DNA of 64,000 nucleotides, from the NCBI GenBank assembly GCA_902540275.1, contig CACBMB010000006.1, positions 40,199-104,198 of the forward strand, given 5' to 3'. A model generated the notes under the pieces. That model was not told the DNA's origin, searched no databases, and worked only from the letters and a program-made list of their open reading frames with translations. Below are positions 44,225 to 56,693 of this stretch, one piece after another. The DNA comes from an uncultured Pelagibacteraceae bacterium. GTDB taxonomy: Bacteria; Pseudomonadota; Alphaproteobacteria; Pelagibacterales; Pelagibacteraceae. The first letter of the stretch is position 1. Each line of letters begins with the position of its first letter. A program made the translations under genes and the position numbers.

Positions 44225-45571
44225 ATGAAAAGATCGTTATTTATATTATTACTCATTTTAATATTAATACCTTTTAAAACTTTAGCCCTAATAGAAGTTG
44301 ACATAACTAGGGGAAATTTAAATCCATTACCAATAGCCGTCTCGCCATTATCTATAGATGAAAATTCTAGAAAAAATTTTGAAAAAATACTTCAAAAAGA
44401 AAATATTGGATCAGAAATTTCAAGTGTTGTAGAAAAAAATTTAAAAACCTCTGGACTCTTTAATCCATTAAATAAGGATGCTTTTTTACAAGCACCAGAT
44501 ATTGCTAATTTGAAACCAAGATTTGAAGATTGGAATTTAATTAAGGCTCAAGCTTTAATAACTGGAAAAGTTAATTTTGTAGAAGAAAAATTAAGAGTTG
44601 AGTTTAGATTATGGGATGTACTTGCTGGTAAAGAGATGATGGCTTTAGCTTTTACAACTGTTCCAAACAATTGGAGACGTGTAGGCCATATTATTACTGA
44701 CAAAGTATATGAGAGACTGACAGGAGAAAAAGGATATTTTGATACGAGGATTATTTATGTTGCTGAGGAAGGACCTAAAACAAGACGAATAAAAAAATTA
44801 GCAATAATGGATCAGGATGGAGCAAATAATAAGTTTTTAACACTTGGTAATGAACTTGTTTTAACCCCAAGATTTAATCCTACTAGCCAAATGGTAACTT
44901 ACTTATCTTATTTTAGAAACTTACCTAGAGTTTATTTGCTAGACATTGAAACTGGAATGCAAGAAGTTGTTGGAGATTTTCCTGGAATGACATTTGCACC
45001 GAGATTTTCACCAGATGGAAAAAAAATTATTATGAGTTTTGCGAAAGATGGTAACTCTGATATTTACACTATGGATCTAGAAAATAGAATAGTCGAAAAA
45101 ATAACTAATCATCCTTCTATTGACACTTCCCCCTCTTTTTCACCAGACGGAAAATATATTTGCTTTAATTCAGACAGAAGTGGTTATCAGCAAATTTATA
45201 TAATGAATAGTGATGGAAGTAATGTAAAAAGAATTTCTTTTGGTAAAGGATTGTATGGAACACCAGTATGGTCTCCAAGAGGAGATTTAATCGCTTTTAC
45301 AAAATTACATAAGGGAAAATTTTATATAGGTGTAATGAGAACCGATGGAAGTGGAGAAAGATTATTAACGGAAAATTTTTATCAAGAAGCTCCATCATGG
45401 TCACCTAATGGAAGAGTATTAATTTTTTATAGAGAAACAGAAACTGATGATAAAGGAGAAGGTTTTTCTGCCAAATTATGGTCTATAGATTTGACGGGGT
45501 ATAATGAGAGGTTAGTAGACACTCCAACTGATGCCTCAGACCCATCATGGTCATCTTTATTAAGCAATTAA
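44225..45571 (+). CDS. tolB: Tol-Pal system protein TolB
   Basis: 448-residue periplasmic protein. A signal peptide (about 1-21, [17 protein letters not shown]) leads to an N-terminal alpha/beta domain and a C-terminal six-bladed beta-propeller (about 200-445), visible as repeats of the type [32 protein letters not shown]. TolB binds Pal and TolA in turn. Full length and canonical. The next gene is Pal. Confidence 0.96.
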   Translation: MKRSLFILLLILILIPFKTLALIEVDITRGNLNPLPIAVSPLSIDENSRKNFEKILQKENIGSEISSVVEKNLKTSGLFNPLNKDAFLQAPDIANLKPRFEDWNLIKAQALITGKVNFVEEKLRVEFRLWDVLAGKEMMALAFTTVPNNWRRVGHIITDKVYERLTGEKGYFDTRIIYVAEEGPKTRRIKKLAIMDQDGANNKFLTLGNELVLTPRFNPTSQMVTYLSYFRNLPRVYLLDIETGMQEVVGDFPGMTFAPRFSPDGKKIIMSFAKDGNSDIYTMDLENRIVEKITNHPSIDTSPSFSPDGKYICFNSDRSGYQQIYIMNSDGSNVKRISFGKGLYGTPVWSPRGDLIAFTKLHKGKFYIGVMRTDGSGERLLTENFYQEAPSWSPNGRVLIFYRETETDDKGEGFSAKLWSIDLTGYNERLVDTPTDASDPSWSSLLSN

Positions 45572-45656
45572 TCAATATTATCTTGATTTTTATACTTGAA
45601 ACATCTATTTAGTTGTGAAAAAGTTAAGAATAAGAAATATTGATCAAGGAGCAATA

Positions 45657-46136
45657 ATGAAATTAAACAAAATTCTAAAAAACACTTTTTTAATAGCTGT
45701 TGCTTGTTTAGCACTATCAGCATGTGCTACATCAAAAAAATCAACAGGCCAAATGCAAGGGGACGTTTATACAGGAACAGATACAGTTGAGTATTTAGCT
45801 TCAGGAGTTCCAGACAGAGTTTTCTTTGCTACTAACGAGTCAGTTTTAACAACAGCATCTAGAGAAACTTTAAGAAAACAAGCGGCGTGGTTAAGAAAAA
45901 ATTCTGACATTACGATTGTTTTAGAAGGTCATGCGGATGAAAGAGGCACAAGAGAATACAACTTAGCACTTGGAGAAAGAAGAGCTAATGCGGCTAAAGA
46001 TTATCTGATGACTTATGGAATTTCTTCAAACAGAATTTCAGTTTTAAGCTACGGAAAAGAAAGACCTGTTGACTCAGGCTCAAATCCTTTAGCTTGGTCA
46101 AAAAATAGAAGATCAGTTACAGTAAAAGCAAACTAA
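45657..46136 (+). CDS. pal: Peptidoglycan-associated lipoprotein Pal
   Basis: 159-residue outer-membrane lipoprotein that anchors the membrane to peptidoglycan. A lipoprotein signal peptide ends in LSAC, with Cys at about residue 24. The OmpA-like domain (about 55-158) includes LEGHADERGTREYNLALGE, whose Asp and Arg bind meso-diaminopimelate. I chose the ATG at 45657 over an in-frame GTG at 45615, because an AAGGAG lies 5 nt upstream and only this start gives a proper signal peptide. A good terminator follows. Confidence 0.95.
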   Translation: MKLNKILKNTFLIAVACLALSACATSKKSTGQMQGDVYTGTDTVEYLASGVPDRVFFATNESVLTTASRETLRKQAAWLRKNSDITIVLEGHADERGTREYNLALGERRANAAKDYLMTYGISSNRISVLSYGKERPVDSGSNPLAWSKNRRSVTVKAN

Positions 46137-46147
46137 AATATAATTTT

Positions 46148-46188
46148 AAAGACCCTTAATCGTATATAGATTTAAGGGTCTTTTTTTT
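46148..46188 (+). terminator. Rho-independent terminator after pal
   Basis: An inverted repeat AAAGACCCTTAA / TTAAGGGTCTTT (12-bp arms at 46148-46159 and 46172-46183) encloses a 12-nt loop and runs into eight or more T residues. It is the clearest intrinsic terminator in the window. It separates tolQRAB-pal from cpoB, so the latter probably gets read-through or its own promoter in the 28 bp that remain. Confidence 0.93.
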
Positions 46189-46216
46189 GCCATTATTTTA
46201 ATAATAACCTAATTTT

Positions 46217-47206
46217 ATGAAATTTTTTTTCAAAATTTTTTTATTAAAAATATTTTTTTTTATAAGTTTTTGTTTAAATTATACTTTTGCAGATAATCAT
46301 AATATCTATGAAGTTTTAGACCAAATTCAAAAAGATGTTAAAACTTTGGAAAAAGCTGTTTATTCAGGAACAATCAAATTCGATAATGGAAATAGCAGTG
46401 CAAGTAATTCATTTGAGGAAAATTCAGAAGATGTATTAACAAGACACTTATTAAAACTTTCTGAAATTGAAAATCAATTTCAACAACTTACAAATAAATT
46501 TGAAGAGATTAATTTTAAGTTAGATAAATTATCTAATAGACTTTCAAAAGTTCAAGCAGATAACCAGGTAAGGTTTCAAAATTTAGAAACCACATTTCTT
46601 TCTGGATCAGACGAGAATTCAAAACAGATAACTAAAAAATCTAGCGATCAAGAGGTTTTACCCGGAAGTTCGCAGCCTCAAGATTTAGGTTCTATATCTT
46701 ATAAAGACTCAACCTCAAAAGATGAAACTCAACAAACTCAATCTATTGATACTACTGCCACAATAATAACAGAAACATTCCAAGCTGAAGAAAAAATTCT
46801 TCCTGACACAAGTCCTAAAGAGCAATATGAGTTTGCAACAAGCTTTTTAAAAGTTGGTGATTATTCTACTGCAGAAAGAGCGTTTAGAGAATTTGTAGAT
46901 ATAAATCCGGATCACAAATTAGCAGGTAATGCTCAATATTGGTATGCAGAAACTTTTAGAATTAGACAATTATACACTGATGCAGCAACAGCGTATTTAG
47001 AAGGTTATCAAAAATATCCTAAAGGTGAAAAAGCTCCTATAAATTTGTTAAAGCTTGGTGTATCCATGGTACAGATAGGAGAAAAAGATCAGGGATGTAA
47101 AATGATTAATGGTGTTGAGAAACAATATCCTGAAGCTAATCAGTCTGTGATCCAAAAAGCCAAATATGAGTCTCAAAAATTCGAGTGTAAAAATCAAAAT
47201 TCCTAA
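46217..47206 (+). CDS. cpoB: Tol-Pal associated coordinator CpoB (YbgF)
   Basis: 329-residue periplasmic protein that coordinates Tol-Pal with peptidoglycan synthesis. It has an N-terminal signal peptide (about 1-26, ending near TFADNHN), a coiled-coil trimerisation segment (about 70-120), a low-complexity Ser/Thr/Gln linker (about 130-195), and C-terminal TPR repeats (about 200-325) such as EQYEFATSFLKVGDYSTAE and AGNAQYWYAETF. It lies after the pal terminator and overlaps tilS by 41 bp. Confidence 0.92.
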   Translation: MKFFFKIFLLKIFFFISFCLNYTFADNHNIYEVLDQIQKDVKTLEKAVYSGTIKFDNGNSSASNSFEENSEDVLTRHLLKLSEIENQFQQLTNKFEEINFKLDKLSNRLSKVQADNQVRFQNLETTFLSGSDENSKQITKKSSDQEVLPGSSQPQDLGSISYKDSTSKDETQQTQSIDTTATIITETFQAEEKILPDTSPKEQYEFATSFLKVGDYSTAERAFREFVDINPDHKLAGNAQYWYAETFRIRQLYTDAATAYLEGYQKYPKGEKAPINLLKLGVSMVQIGEKDQGCKMINGVEKQYPEANQSVIQKAKYESQKFECKNQNS

Positions 47207-48194
47207 ACTTCTACAAAAAAAGTTAAGTAATAAAAAGGTCAATAAAATTTATAAAAGATTTGAAAGATCAATTAATATTGATGAGAGTTTTGGAGTAGCA
47301 GTTTCTGGGGGTCCTGATAGTTTAGCATTAGTATTTTTGACTAAAATTTATGCTTTAAAAAAAGGTTTAAAAGCATTTTTTTTTATTGTTGATCATAAAT
47401 TAAGAAGTGAGTCTACGAAAGAAGCACTCAAGGTAAAAAAGATATTAAAAAAAAATCACATTAATGCAGAAATTTTAACTTGGCGAGGTAAAAAACCCAG
47501 TAAAAATATTCAATCTATCGCAAGAAAAAAAAGATATGAATTATTATTACAAAGATGCAAAAAAATTGGAATTAATTATATTTTTTTGGGCCATCATCAG
47601 AATGATTTATTTGAAAATTTTTTTATAAGATTTTTAAGAGGAAGTGGTTTAAAAGGTCTTATCTCTTTAGGTAAAATTACTAAAATAAACAATCTAAATT
47701 TTTTAAGACCATTATTGGAGGAAAAGAAAAAGGATCTTATTTTCATATCAAATTTTATATTTAATTTTTATGTTGAAGATCCAACAAACTCTGACGAAAA
47801 ATTTCAAAGAATTAGAGTTAGAAATCTTTTAGAACAACTTAAGAATGATGGATTAGATTATAAAAAATTTGCAAAAACAATTAAAAATTTAAGATATTCA
47901 AATGATGTAATAGAATTTTATGTAAGAAAAAATTTATTAAAAAATTCTTTTTTTTCAAAAAAGAAAAGTCAAATGATTGTAAATGATGAATTTTTTAACC
48001 AACCGAATGAAGTGATTTTTAGATCGTTTTCTGATTCGATTAAAAAAGTTGGTAATAATTATTATAGGCCAAGAGGAAAAAAAATTGAGAGAATTATCCA
48101 CAAAATTAATAAAGGGACATTCTCCAAAGCAACTTTAGGTGGTTGTATTATTGAAAAAGTTAGTCAAACAGTAATTATTTCAAAAGAAGGTTAA
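47166..48194 (+). CDS. tilS: tRNA(Ile)-lysidine synthase
   Basis: 342-residue PP-loop ATPase that converts the wobble cytidine of tRNA-Ile (CAU) to lysidine, so that it reads AUA. The P-loop SGGPDS is at about 44-49, the VDHKLRSES motif near 77-85 and GHHQNDLFENFFIRFLRG near 144-161 (split motif, HHxxD). The start at 47166 gives a 41-bp overlap with cpoB. No later ATG or GTG precedes the P-loop, so it is probably right. Essential in organisms with a single AUA-reading tRNA, especially with this AUA-rich coding. Confidence 0.92.
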   Translation: MSLKNSSVKIKIPKLLQKKLSNKKVNKIYKRFERSINIDESFGVAVSGGPDSLALVFLTKIYALKKGLKAFFFIVDHKLRSESTKEALKVKKILKKNHINAEILTWRGKKPSKNIQSIARKKRYELLLQRCKKIGINYIFLGHHQNDLFENFFIRFLRGSGLKGLISLGKITKINNLNFLRPLLEEKKKDLIFISNFIFNFYVEDPTNSDEKFQRIRVRNLLEQLKNDGLDYKKFAKTIKNLRYSNDVIEFYVRKNLLKNSFFSKKKSQMIVNDEFFNQPNEVIFRSFSDSIKKVGNNYYRPRGKKIERIIHKINKGTFSKATLGGCIIEKVSQTVIISKEG

Positions 48195-48222
48195 ATTAAC
48201 GCAAGTTTTACCAAAATAGCCT

Positions 48223-48250
48223 CTTGTTTAATCCATAATAACTCTTATTT
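48223..48250 (+). promoter_or_regulatory. Candidate sigma-32 heat-shock promoter of ftsH
   Basis: CTTG at 48223-48226 and CTTATTT at 48244-48250 are separated by 17 nt, a full match to the alphaproteobacterial RpoH consensus CTTG-N17/18-CYTATNT. Initiation is expected about six to seven nt after the -10 element, at or just before the ftsH ATG (48258). FtsH is a classical heat-shock gene, and rpoH is encoded in this window. Confidence 0.6.
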
Positions 48251-48257
48251 TATACTC

Positions 48258-50165
48258 ATGAATTTTAAAAATATAGCTATGTGGGCAATAATAGTTTTTT
48301 TAACTATTGGCCTTTACAACATGTTTAAAAATCCTCAACAAAATATGAGAGGTAGTAATCAAGTTATATTTTCAGAATTTTTAACATCTGTTGATGATGG
48401 TGAAGTTTTAAAAGTAGAAATTCAAGGTAACAACATCAAAGGTGTTTATTCCAACGGAAAAAATTTTACAACATATGCTCCTAACGATCCAAACTTAATA
48501 GAAAAACTTTCAGATAAAGGAGTAAGTATTTCAGCTGCACCACTTGATGAAAAAATGCCATCTTTATTTGGAGTTCTGCTTTCTTGGTTTCCTATGCTCC
48601 TTTTGATTGCCGTGTGGATTTTCTTTATGAGACAAATGCAAGGAGGAAAGGGTGGGGCTATGGGATTTGGTCGATCAAAAGCTAAAATGATGAATGAACT
48701 AAAAGGAAAAGTAACATTCAATGATGTTGCAGGAGTTGAAGAGGCAAAAGAAGAAGTAGAAGAGATAGTAGAATTTTTAAAAGATCCTAAAAAATTTAGT
48801 AGATTAGGAGGAAAAATTCCTAGAGGCGCATTATTAGTGGGTCCTCCTGGAACAGGTAAAACTCTATTAGCTAGAGCTATAGCAGGTGAAGCTGGAGTTC
48901 CTTTCTTTACCATCTCAGGATCAGATTTTGTTGAAATGTTTGTGGGTGTTGGTGCATCACGAGTGAGAGATATGTTTGAACAAGGTAAAAAAAATTCACC
49001 ATGTATAATTTTCATTGATGAAATTGATGCGGTTGGAAGAAGTAGAGGTGCAGGTTTAGGCGGTGGCAATGATGAAAGAGAACAAACTCTTAACCAGCTT
49101 CTGGTTGAAATGGATGGTTTTGACACCAATGAAGGTGTAATTATTATTGCTGCAACAAATAGACCTGATGTTTTGGACCCAGCATTATTAAGACCAGGAA
49201 GGTTTGATAGACAAGTTGTTGTTTCAAATCCTGATATAATCGGCAGAGAAAAGATTTTGAAAGTTCATGTTAAAAAAATTAAAATGGCTCCAGATGTAAA
49301 TTTAAGAACAATCGCAAGAGGAACTCCAGGTTTTTCAGGAGCTGATTTAGCAAATTTAGTTAATGAAGCAGCCTTGTTAGCTGCAAGAAAAAATAAAAGA
49401 ATCGTAACCTTAATTGAGTTTGAAGAAGCAAAAGATAAAGTAATGATGGGTGCAGAAAGAAGATCAATGGTTATGACAGAGGATGAGAAAAAACTTACTG
49501 CCTATCATGAGGGTGGTCATGCTTTAGTTTCTTTTAATATGCCAAGTTATGACCCAATCCATAAAGCTACCATTATACCAAGAGGAAGAGCTTTGGGTAT
49601 GGTGATGAACTTACCTGAAAGAGACAAACACGGTTACTCAATCAAGTATCTTAAAGCGAGATTAGCAGTATGTTTTGGTGGGAGAGTAGCTGAGGAACTT
49701 ATATTTGGAAAAGATGATATTACCACAGGAGCAGGTGGTGGTACTGGATCAGATATTAATCAGGCAACTCAATTAGCAAGAGCTATGGTTACAAAATATG
49801 GAATGAGTGAAGAAATGGGTCCTGTAGAATATGGTGAAAATCAAGAGGAGGTATTCTTAGGAAGATCTGTAACTCAAACACAATCTGTATCCGAGGCAGT
49901 TGCTCAAAAAATTGATAAAGAGATTAGAAAGTTAGTTGATGAAGGCTACAATCAGGCTAAAAAAATATTGAGTGAAAAAATAGATGATTTACATAAAATC
50001 GCAAAAGCCCTAATAACTTATGAAACTTTAACAGGTGAAGAAATTGAGAATATAATTAATAAAAACATATATCCAAAAGACAAAATATTAGAAAAACCAG
50101 AAGATAAGGATGATCAAAGTTCAGCACTTGGTGCGATGGGCTTAAAACCAAAAATAGTCCACTAA
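48258..50165 (+). CDS. ftsH: ATP-dependent zinc metalloprotease FtsH
   Basis: 635-residue membrane-anchored AAA+ protease that removes misassembled membrane proteins and, in known cases, sigma-32. Two transmembrane helices (about 5-22 and 104-124) flank a periplasmic domain. Walker A GPPGTGKT lies at about 195-202, Walker [14 protein letters not shown] at about 252-264, the second region of homology near 298-315, and the zinc site YHEGGHAL near 416-423, the alphaproteobacterial form of HExxH. Complete and canonical. A sigma-32-type promoter directly precedes it. Confidence 0.97.
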   Translation: MNFKNIAMWAIIVFLTIGLYNMFKNPQQNMRGSNQVIFSEFLTSVDDGEVLKVEIQGNNIKGVYSNGKNFTTYAPNDPNLIEKLSDKGVSISAAPLDEKMPSLFGVLLSWFPMLLLIAVWIFFMRQMQGGKGGAMGFGRSKAKMMNELKGKVTFNDVAGVEEAKEEVEEIVEFLKDPKKFSRLGGKIPRGALLVGPPGTGKTLLARAIAGEAGVPFFTISGSDFVEMFVGVGASRVRDMFEQGKKNSPCIIFIDEIDAVGRSRGAGLGGGNDEREQTLNQLLVEMDGFDTNEGVIIIAATNRPDVLDPALLRPGRFDRQVVVSNPDIIGREKILKVHVKKIKMAPDVNLRTIARGTPGFSGADLANLVNEAALLAARKNKRIVTLIEFEEAKDKVMMGAERRSMVMTEDEKKLTAYHEGGHALVSFNMPSYDPIHKATIIPRGRALGMVMNLPERDKHGYSIKYLKARLAVCFGGRVAEELIFGKDDITTGAGGGTGSDINQATQLARAMVTKYGMSEEMGPVEYGENQEEVFLGRSVTQTQSVSEAVAQKIDKEIRKLVDEGYNQAKKILSEKIDDLHKIAKALITYETLTGEEIENIINKNIYPKDKILEKPEDKDDQSSALGAMGLKPKIVH

Positions 50166-50171
50166 AATAAC

Positions 50172-51221
50172 ATGAGTAGATATTACACAAGAGCGTGTAA
50201 TTTTTACTTTGGAACCGTTTCAAAAGAAAAAGTTAAAAAAAAATTATCTGTACCTATACATGGTAATAACCTTATATCTTTTGACACAATCGAGGTTTTT
50301 TCAAGAAAAAGTTCCAAAAAGCTTAGTATAAAAAAAATTAATAAACTTAATAACAAATTAAAAAAAAAAATTTTAATTGATTTAAAACAAATTTCAAAAA
50401 AAAAGTATATTAAAGGTTTAAGATTTTCAAATTTACCAATCCTAATGGGTGTTTTAAATTTAACACCAAATAGTTTTTCTGATGGTGGAAAATATTTAAA
50501 AAAAAACTTAGGTGAATTACAGGCAAAAAAATTAATAAAAGATGGATGTGGTATTTTAGATATAGGTGGAGAGGCCACAAACCCAGGTTCAAAAGAAGTA
50601 AATGTGAATAAGGAATGGAAAAGAATTTATCCAACTTTATTTAAAATTAAAAAATATAAAAAATTTATTTCATTAGATACTAGAAAAAGCATGATAATGA
50701 AAAAAGGAATTAAAAATAAAATCAATTTAGTTAATGATGTTTCAGGACTTGAACATGATCCTGATACTATAAAAGTTTTAAAAGAGTCAAATATTCCATT
50801 TGTAATTCATCATACTCAAGGTAATCCACAAACAATGCAAAAAAATCCTAGATATAATAATGTTCTTCTGGATATTTATGATTTTTTTGAAAAAAAAATA
50901 AAATTAATTAGATCAAAAGGTATTAAACATAATAATATAATTTTAGATCCGGGCATTGGATTTGGTAAAAACTTGAAACATAATATTACCTTACTTAGAA
51001 ATATTTCTATTTTCCACTCTCTTGGTTTTCCTGTAATGGTAGGAACTTCTAGAAAAAGATTTATTAAAACTTTATCCGGAAAAAACGACACCAAAGAAAG
51101 ATTAGGAGGTACAATAACATCTAATTTGTTAGCGATTATGCAAGGAATACAAATCTTGAGAGTTCATGATGTAAACGAGGTAAATCAGAGTATCAAAGTT
51201 TTTAAGTATTTAAAATTTTAA
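50172..51221 (+). CDS. folP: Dihydropteroate synthase
   Basis: Folate-pathway TIM-barrel enzyme condensing p-aminobenzoate with dihydropterin pyrophosphate. Signatures are MGVLNLTPNSFSDGG (91-105), DIGGEATNPGS (128-138), VNDVSG near 190 and DPGIGFGKN near 259. At 349 residues it is longer than the usual 270-290, because of a lysine-rich N-terminal extension of about 85 residues of unknown function. An internal methionine at about 91 is too close to the catalytic motif to be the start. It lies between ftsH (6 nt) and glmM (1 nt), as in other alphaproteobacteria. Confidence 0.94.
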   Translation: MSRYYTRACNFYFGTVSKEKVKKKLSVPIHGNNLISFDTIEVFSRKSSKKLSIKKINKLNNKLKKKILIDLKQISKKKYIKGLRFSNLPILMGVLNLTPNSFSDGGKYLKKNLGELQAKKLIKDGCGILDIGGEATNPGSKEVNVNKEWKRIYPTLFKIKKYKKFISLDTRKSMIMKKGIKNKINLVNDVSGLEHDPDTIKVLKESNIPFVIHHTQGNPQTMQKNPRYNNVLLDIYDFFEKKIKLIRSKGIKHNNIILDPGIGFGKNLKHNITLLRNISIFHSLGFPVMVGTSRKRFIKTLSGKNDTKERLGGTITSNLLAIMQGIQILRVHDVNEVNQSIKVFKYLKF

Positions 51222-51222
51222 C

Positions 51223-52555
51223 ATGTTAAAAAAATATTTTGGAACTGATGGTATAAGAGGTAGAGTAAATCAAAGCAAGATAAATGGTGAAATGTTTTTT
51301 AGATTTGGTTTGGCTGCTGGAACATATTTTAAAAATCAAAAAAAAATTAAACAGACTGCAATTATAGCCAAAGATACTAGATTATCTGGCTATACTTTAG
51401 AACCTGCATTAGTCTCCGGACTTACCTCAGCAGGAATGCATGTTTATACACTTGGACCATTACCCACAAATGGACTTGCAATGTTAACAAAAAAAATGGG
51501 AGCAAATATGGGAATAATGATAACAGCATCACATAATCCATATTATGACAATGGGTTAAAATTATTTGGACCAGATGGTTTGAAATTGTCAGATAAAATA
51601 GAAAAAAAAATAGAAAAATTGATAGACTATAAGATTGCAAAGAATCTATCTGAACCAAAACTTCTTGGACGGGTGAAAAGATTAGAGGATGCGAATTACA
51701 AATATATTGAAATATTGAAAAAAAACTTTCCAAAAAACTTCAATTTAAATGGAATGAAAATTGTAATAGATTGTGCAAATGGAGCTGGCTATAAATCAGG
51801 ACCAAAGCTTTTGAGAAGTTTGGGGGCAAAAGTTTTTGAATTTGGAACATCTCCCAATGGACTTAATATCAATGACAATTGTGGCTCAACTTTTCCAAAT
51901 AAAATAAAGTGGCTTGTTAAAAAATATAATGCAAATATTGGTATATCATTAGATGGTGACGCTGATAGAATTATAATATCAGATGAAAATGGAACCATAA
52001 TAGATGGTGATCAAATTATTGCTATGTTGGCAAAAAGATGGAAAAGAAAAAAAATCTTAAAAGGAGGCGTAGTTGGAACGTTGATGTCAAATTATGGATT
52101 ACAAAACTATTTTAAAGATGAAAAAATAAAATTTATAAGAGCAAATGTTGGTGATAGGTATGTTAAAGAAAAAATGAAAAAAAACAATTTTAATTTAGGT
52201 GGTGAACAATCTGGACATATAATACTAGGTAAATTTGCTACAACTGGGGACGGGCTGTTGGTAGCTTTAGAAGTTTTATTTTCAATGAGAAAAGGTAAAA
52301 AAGCTAGTGAATTATTTAAAACATTTAAAGCAACTCCACAAATATTAGCAAATATCAAAGTTAGAGATAAAAATATAATTAATTCAAAAAATTGTATTGC
52401 TGCCATTAAAAGATCAGAAAAATTAATAAAGAGTCAAGGAAGAATGCTTATTAGAAAATCTGGAACAGAGCCTAAAATAAGAATTATGGGAGAGTCTAAA
52501 AATATTGCATTATTAAAAAAATGCATAAATATTATAAAAAAATCTATTAACCAAA

Positions 52556-52572
<17 letters not shown>
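51223..52572 (+). CDS. glmM: Phosphoglucosamine mutase
   Basis: 449-residue alpha-phosphohexomutase that converts glucosamine-6-phosphate to glucosamine-1-phosphate for UDP-GlcNAc, feeding peptidoglycan and the surface glycans. FGTDGIRGR (6-14), the phosphoserine loop TASHNP (101-106, Ser103), the metal loop DGDADR (near 245-250) and the GGEQSGH sugar loop near 326 are all intact, with a C-terminal RKSGTEPKIR phosphate-binding loop. It overlaps thiD by 17 bp. Confidence 0.97.
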
Positions 52573-55550
<2,978 letters not shown>

Positions 55551-55572
55551 AGTCGTTTTATCTAATTAATTT

Positions 55573-56571
55573 TTATTTTTTTTCAATATTATAATTTCCC
55601 GTATTTCTTAGTATTTTCAAAATTTTTTCGAGTTCCTGAGGTATATTTGAGTTAAAAACCATTTCTTCATTTCTTTTTGGATGAATGAAACCAAGAGTTT
55701 TTGCATGTAGAAATTGCCTATTTAGAGCGATTAGTTTTTTTTCAAGCATAGGGTTAATATTTTTAATTTTCTTAAATTTTTTTTTATACTTATCATCTCC
55801 TACTATACTGTGACCCAAATAATTCATATGAACTCTTATTTGATGTGTTCTTCCAGTATCTAATTTACAATCCAATAAGCTTAAAGTTGGGGTATTTTCA
55901 TTTTCAAATATCTCTAAAGTTTTATAATTTGTAATTGCTTTTTTTCCTTTTAATCGGCTTACTTCCATCATCTGTCTATTCTTCGAACTGCGAGTGATTA
56001 AAGTTTCAATTTTTCCTTTAGATGGTTTTATTTTACCCCAGATTAATAGTTGATAAATTCTAGTTATAGTGTGCCTGCTAAATTGATTAGAAAGATGTTC
56101 GTGAGTTGCATTATTTTTAGCCACAACAATTAGTCCAGATGTATTTTTATCTATTCTATGAACAATGCCAGGTCTAAGTTCATCTCCAATATTAGATAAA
56201 GAATTCTTATCATAATTTATCAATGCATTAACAATTGTTTTATCAAAATTTCCAGCACCAGGATGTATTACAATTCCAGACGGTTTATCTATCACGATAA
56301 TATCTTCATCTTCATAAATAATATTTAATTTGAACTTGAATGGTTTCAATGATGCTTTTTTTGGTTCTGGGATAATTAAATTAATATTGTCTCCTGAATT
56401 TATTTTTTTTGATGGGTCAGTAATGATTTTATTATTAATAGTTAATTTTTTATCTAAAATTAAATTTTTAATTCTTGTTCTACTAAGATCATTTTCCAAC
56501 TTATTGATAAAAATATCTACTCTTATGTTGCTTTTATTCTCTTTTACTATCAAATTTATTTTTTTTTTCAT
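55573..56571 (-). CDS. rluD: Large-subunit rRNA pseudouridine synthase, RluD family
   Basis: 332-residue RluA/RluD-type synthase that isomerises uridines in 23S rRNA. An S4-like domain (about 15-70) precedes the catalytic domain. PGIVHRIDKNTSGLIVVAKN near 134-153 contains the catalytic Asp, and TGRTHQIRVHMNYLGHSIVGD near 240-260, given here as the family's motif region, follows. It has lysine-rich inserts but is full length. Adjacent to rpoH, a pairing seen in many alphaproteobacteria. Specificity (positions 1911/1915/1917) is inferred from domain layout. Confidence 0.9.
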   Translation of the reverse strand: MKKKINLIVKENKSNIRVDIFINKLENDLSRTRIKNLILDKKLTINNKIITDPSKKINSGDNINLIIPEPKKASLKPFKFKLNIIYEDEDIIVIDKPSGIVIHPGAGNFDKTIVNALINYDKNSLSNIGDELRPGIVHRIDKNTSGLIVVAKNNATHEHLSNQFSRHTITRIYQLLIWGKIKPSKGKIETLITRSSKNRQMMEVSRLKGKKAITNYKTLEIFENENTPTLSLLDCKLDTGRTHQIRVHMNYLGHSIVGDDKYKKKFKKIKNINPMLEKKLIALNRQFLHAKTLGFIHPKRNEEMVFNSNIPQELEKILKILRNTGNYNIEKK

Positions 56572-56594
56572 AAAATGATATATTAATATTATAT

Positions 56595-56671
56595 GCGCTT
56601 GTAGCTCAACTGGATAGAGCGCCTGACTTCGGATCAGGAGGTTCTGGGTTCGACTCCTAGCAGGCGCACCA
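56595..56671 (+). tRNA. tRNA-Arg (TCG)
   Basis: A 77-nt tRNA with encoded CCA. The acceptor arms GCGCTTG and CAGGCGC pair (one T-G), the D-stem is GCTC/GAGC, the anticodon stem CCTGA/TCAGG encloses loop CTTCGGA with anticodon TCG at 56629-56631, and the T-loop TTCGACT is standard. A membrane glycosyltransferase gene ends 22 bp beyond it on the opposite strand. Confidence 0.96.
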
Positions 56672-56693
56672 AGGTAAAATTAATCCCTGAAGA

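Noticed and set aside
45615..45656. Upstream GTG start of pal giving 14 extra residues
   Set aside because: The extra residues are charged and would spoil the lipoprotein signal peptide; the ATG at 45657 has an AAGGAG at ideal spacing.
48446..49129. A 227-codon open frame antisense to ftsH
   Set aside because: It mirrors the strongly conserved FtsH coding frame, has no recognisable motif, and its composition is that of a shadow of a real gene.
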